Shown here: one piece after another, positions 5,392 to 5,431 of the stretch | Position numbering within the stretch: position 1 is the first letter of the stretch | Layout: each line of letters starts with the position of its first letter | NCBI GenBank assembly: GCA_023413015.1 | Contig: JAEZQR010000150.1 | Coordinates: 1-5,431 of the forward strand | Direction: 5' to 3' | Length of the DNA: 5,431 nucleotides | Source: Pseudomonadota bacterium | GTDB taxonomy: Bacteria; Pseudomonadota; Alphaproteobacteria; Sphingomonadales; Sphingomonadaceae | The notes under the pieces: model-generated | What the model was told of the DNA's origin: nothing | The model's database searches: none | Seen by the model: the letters and a program-made list of their open reading frames with translations, nothing else | Made by a program: the position numbers and the translations under genes

Positions 5392-5431
5392 CGCAGCCGT
5401 CGCTGAGCGGTGCGAAGTTTGAGGTCCGCTT
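5392..5431. other. Right-edge tail, no recognisable feature
   Basis: The last 40 bases follow the deacylase stop and contain no start of a gene I can support. AGCGG (5406-5410) and CCGCT (5426-5430) are inverted with a 15-base gap, which may be the beginning of an intergenic repeat or hairpin cut by the window edge. Confidence 0.3.

Overview
The window reads as a GC-rich proteobacterial chromosome segment. A sphingomonad-like alphaproteobacterium is the best guess. This rests on high-GC codon usage, a short PEP-CTERM exosortase substrate, a PagL-type outer-membrane deacylase, and a soluble P450 next to aromatic catabolism. No rRNA or other taxonomic marker is present, so the assignment is inference.

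Layout, left to right. Positions 1-135 are a leader with no convincing gene. Positions 136-1338 (+) encode a complete 3-oxoadipyl-CoA thiolase (PcaF), the last step of the beta-ketoadipate pathway. It converges, with only 9 bp between stop codons, on a minus-strand pair: a cytochrome P450 (3743 to 2340) followed by a membrane-anchored alpha/beta hydrolase (2340 to 1348). These two share one base in a TGATG stop/start junction, so they are almost certainly one transcript with coupled translation. Together with PcaF this half looks catabolic: the P450 could oxidise a substrate, the hydrolase could cleave an ester, lactone or C-C bond, and PcaF would release acetyl-CoA and succinyl-CoA. The link between the pair and PcaF is proximity only.

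Positions 3744-4090 are a 347-bp divergent regulatory region that becomes strikingly AT-rich towards its centre. On the P450 side it holds a sigma70-like promoter and, directly behind it, three copies of GATGYGC in alternating orientation. On the other side it holds a near-consensus sigma54 (-24/-12) promoter reading into the PEP-CTERM gene.

The right half is devoted to the cell envelope. Positions 4091-4771 (+) encode an exported PEP-CTERM protein of no recognised family. A GC-rich hairpin follows, and then 4852-5391 (+) encodes a small exported beta-barrel protein of the PagL lipid A 3-O-deacylase / acyloxyacyl hydrolase type. The last 40 bases hold no recognisable gene.

The most notable observation is the sigma54 promoter. 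RpoN with PrsK/PrsR-type regulators is known to control PEP-CTERM genes in other bacteria, and here the promoter can be seen directly. No mobile element, CRISPR array, tRNA or rRNA was seen.
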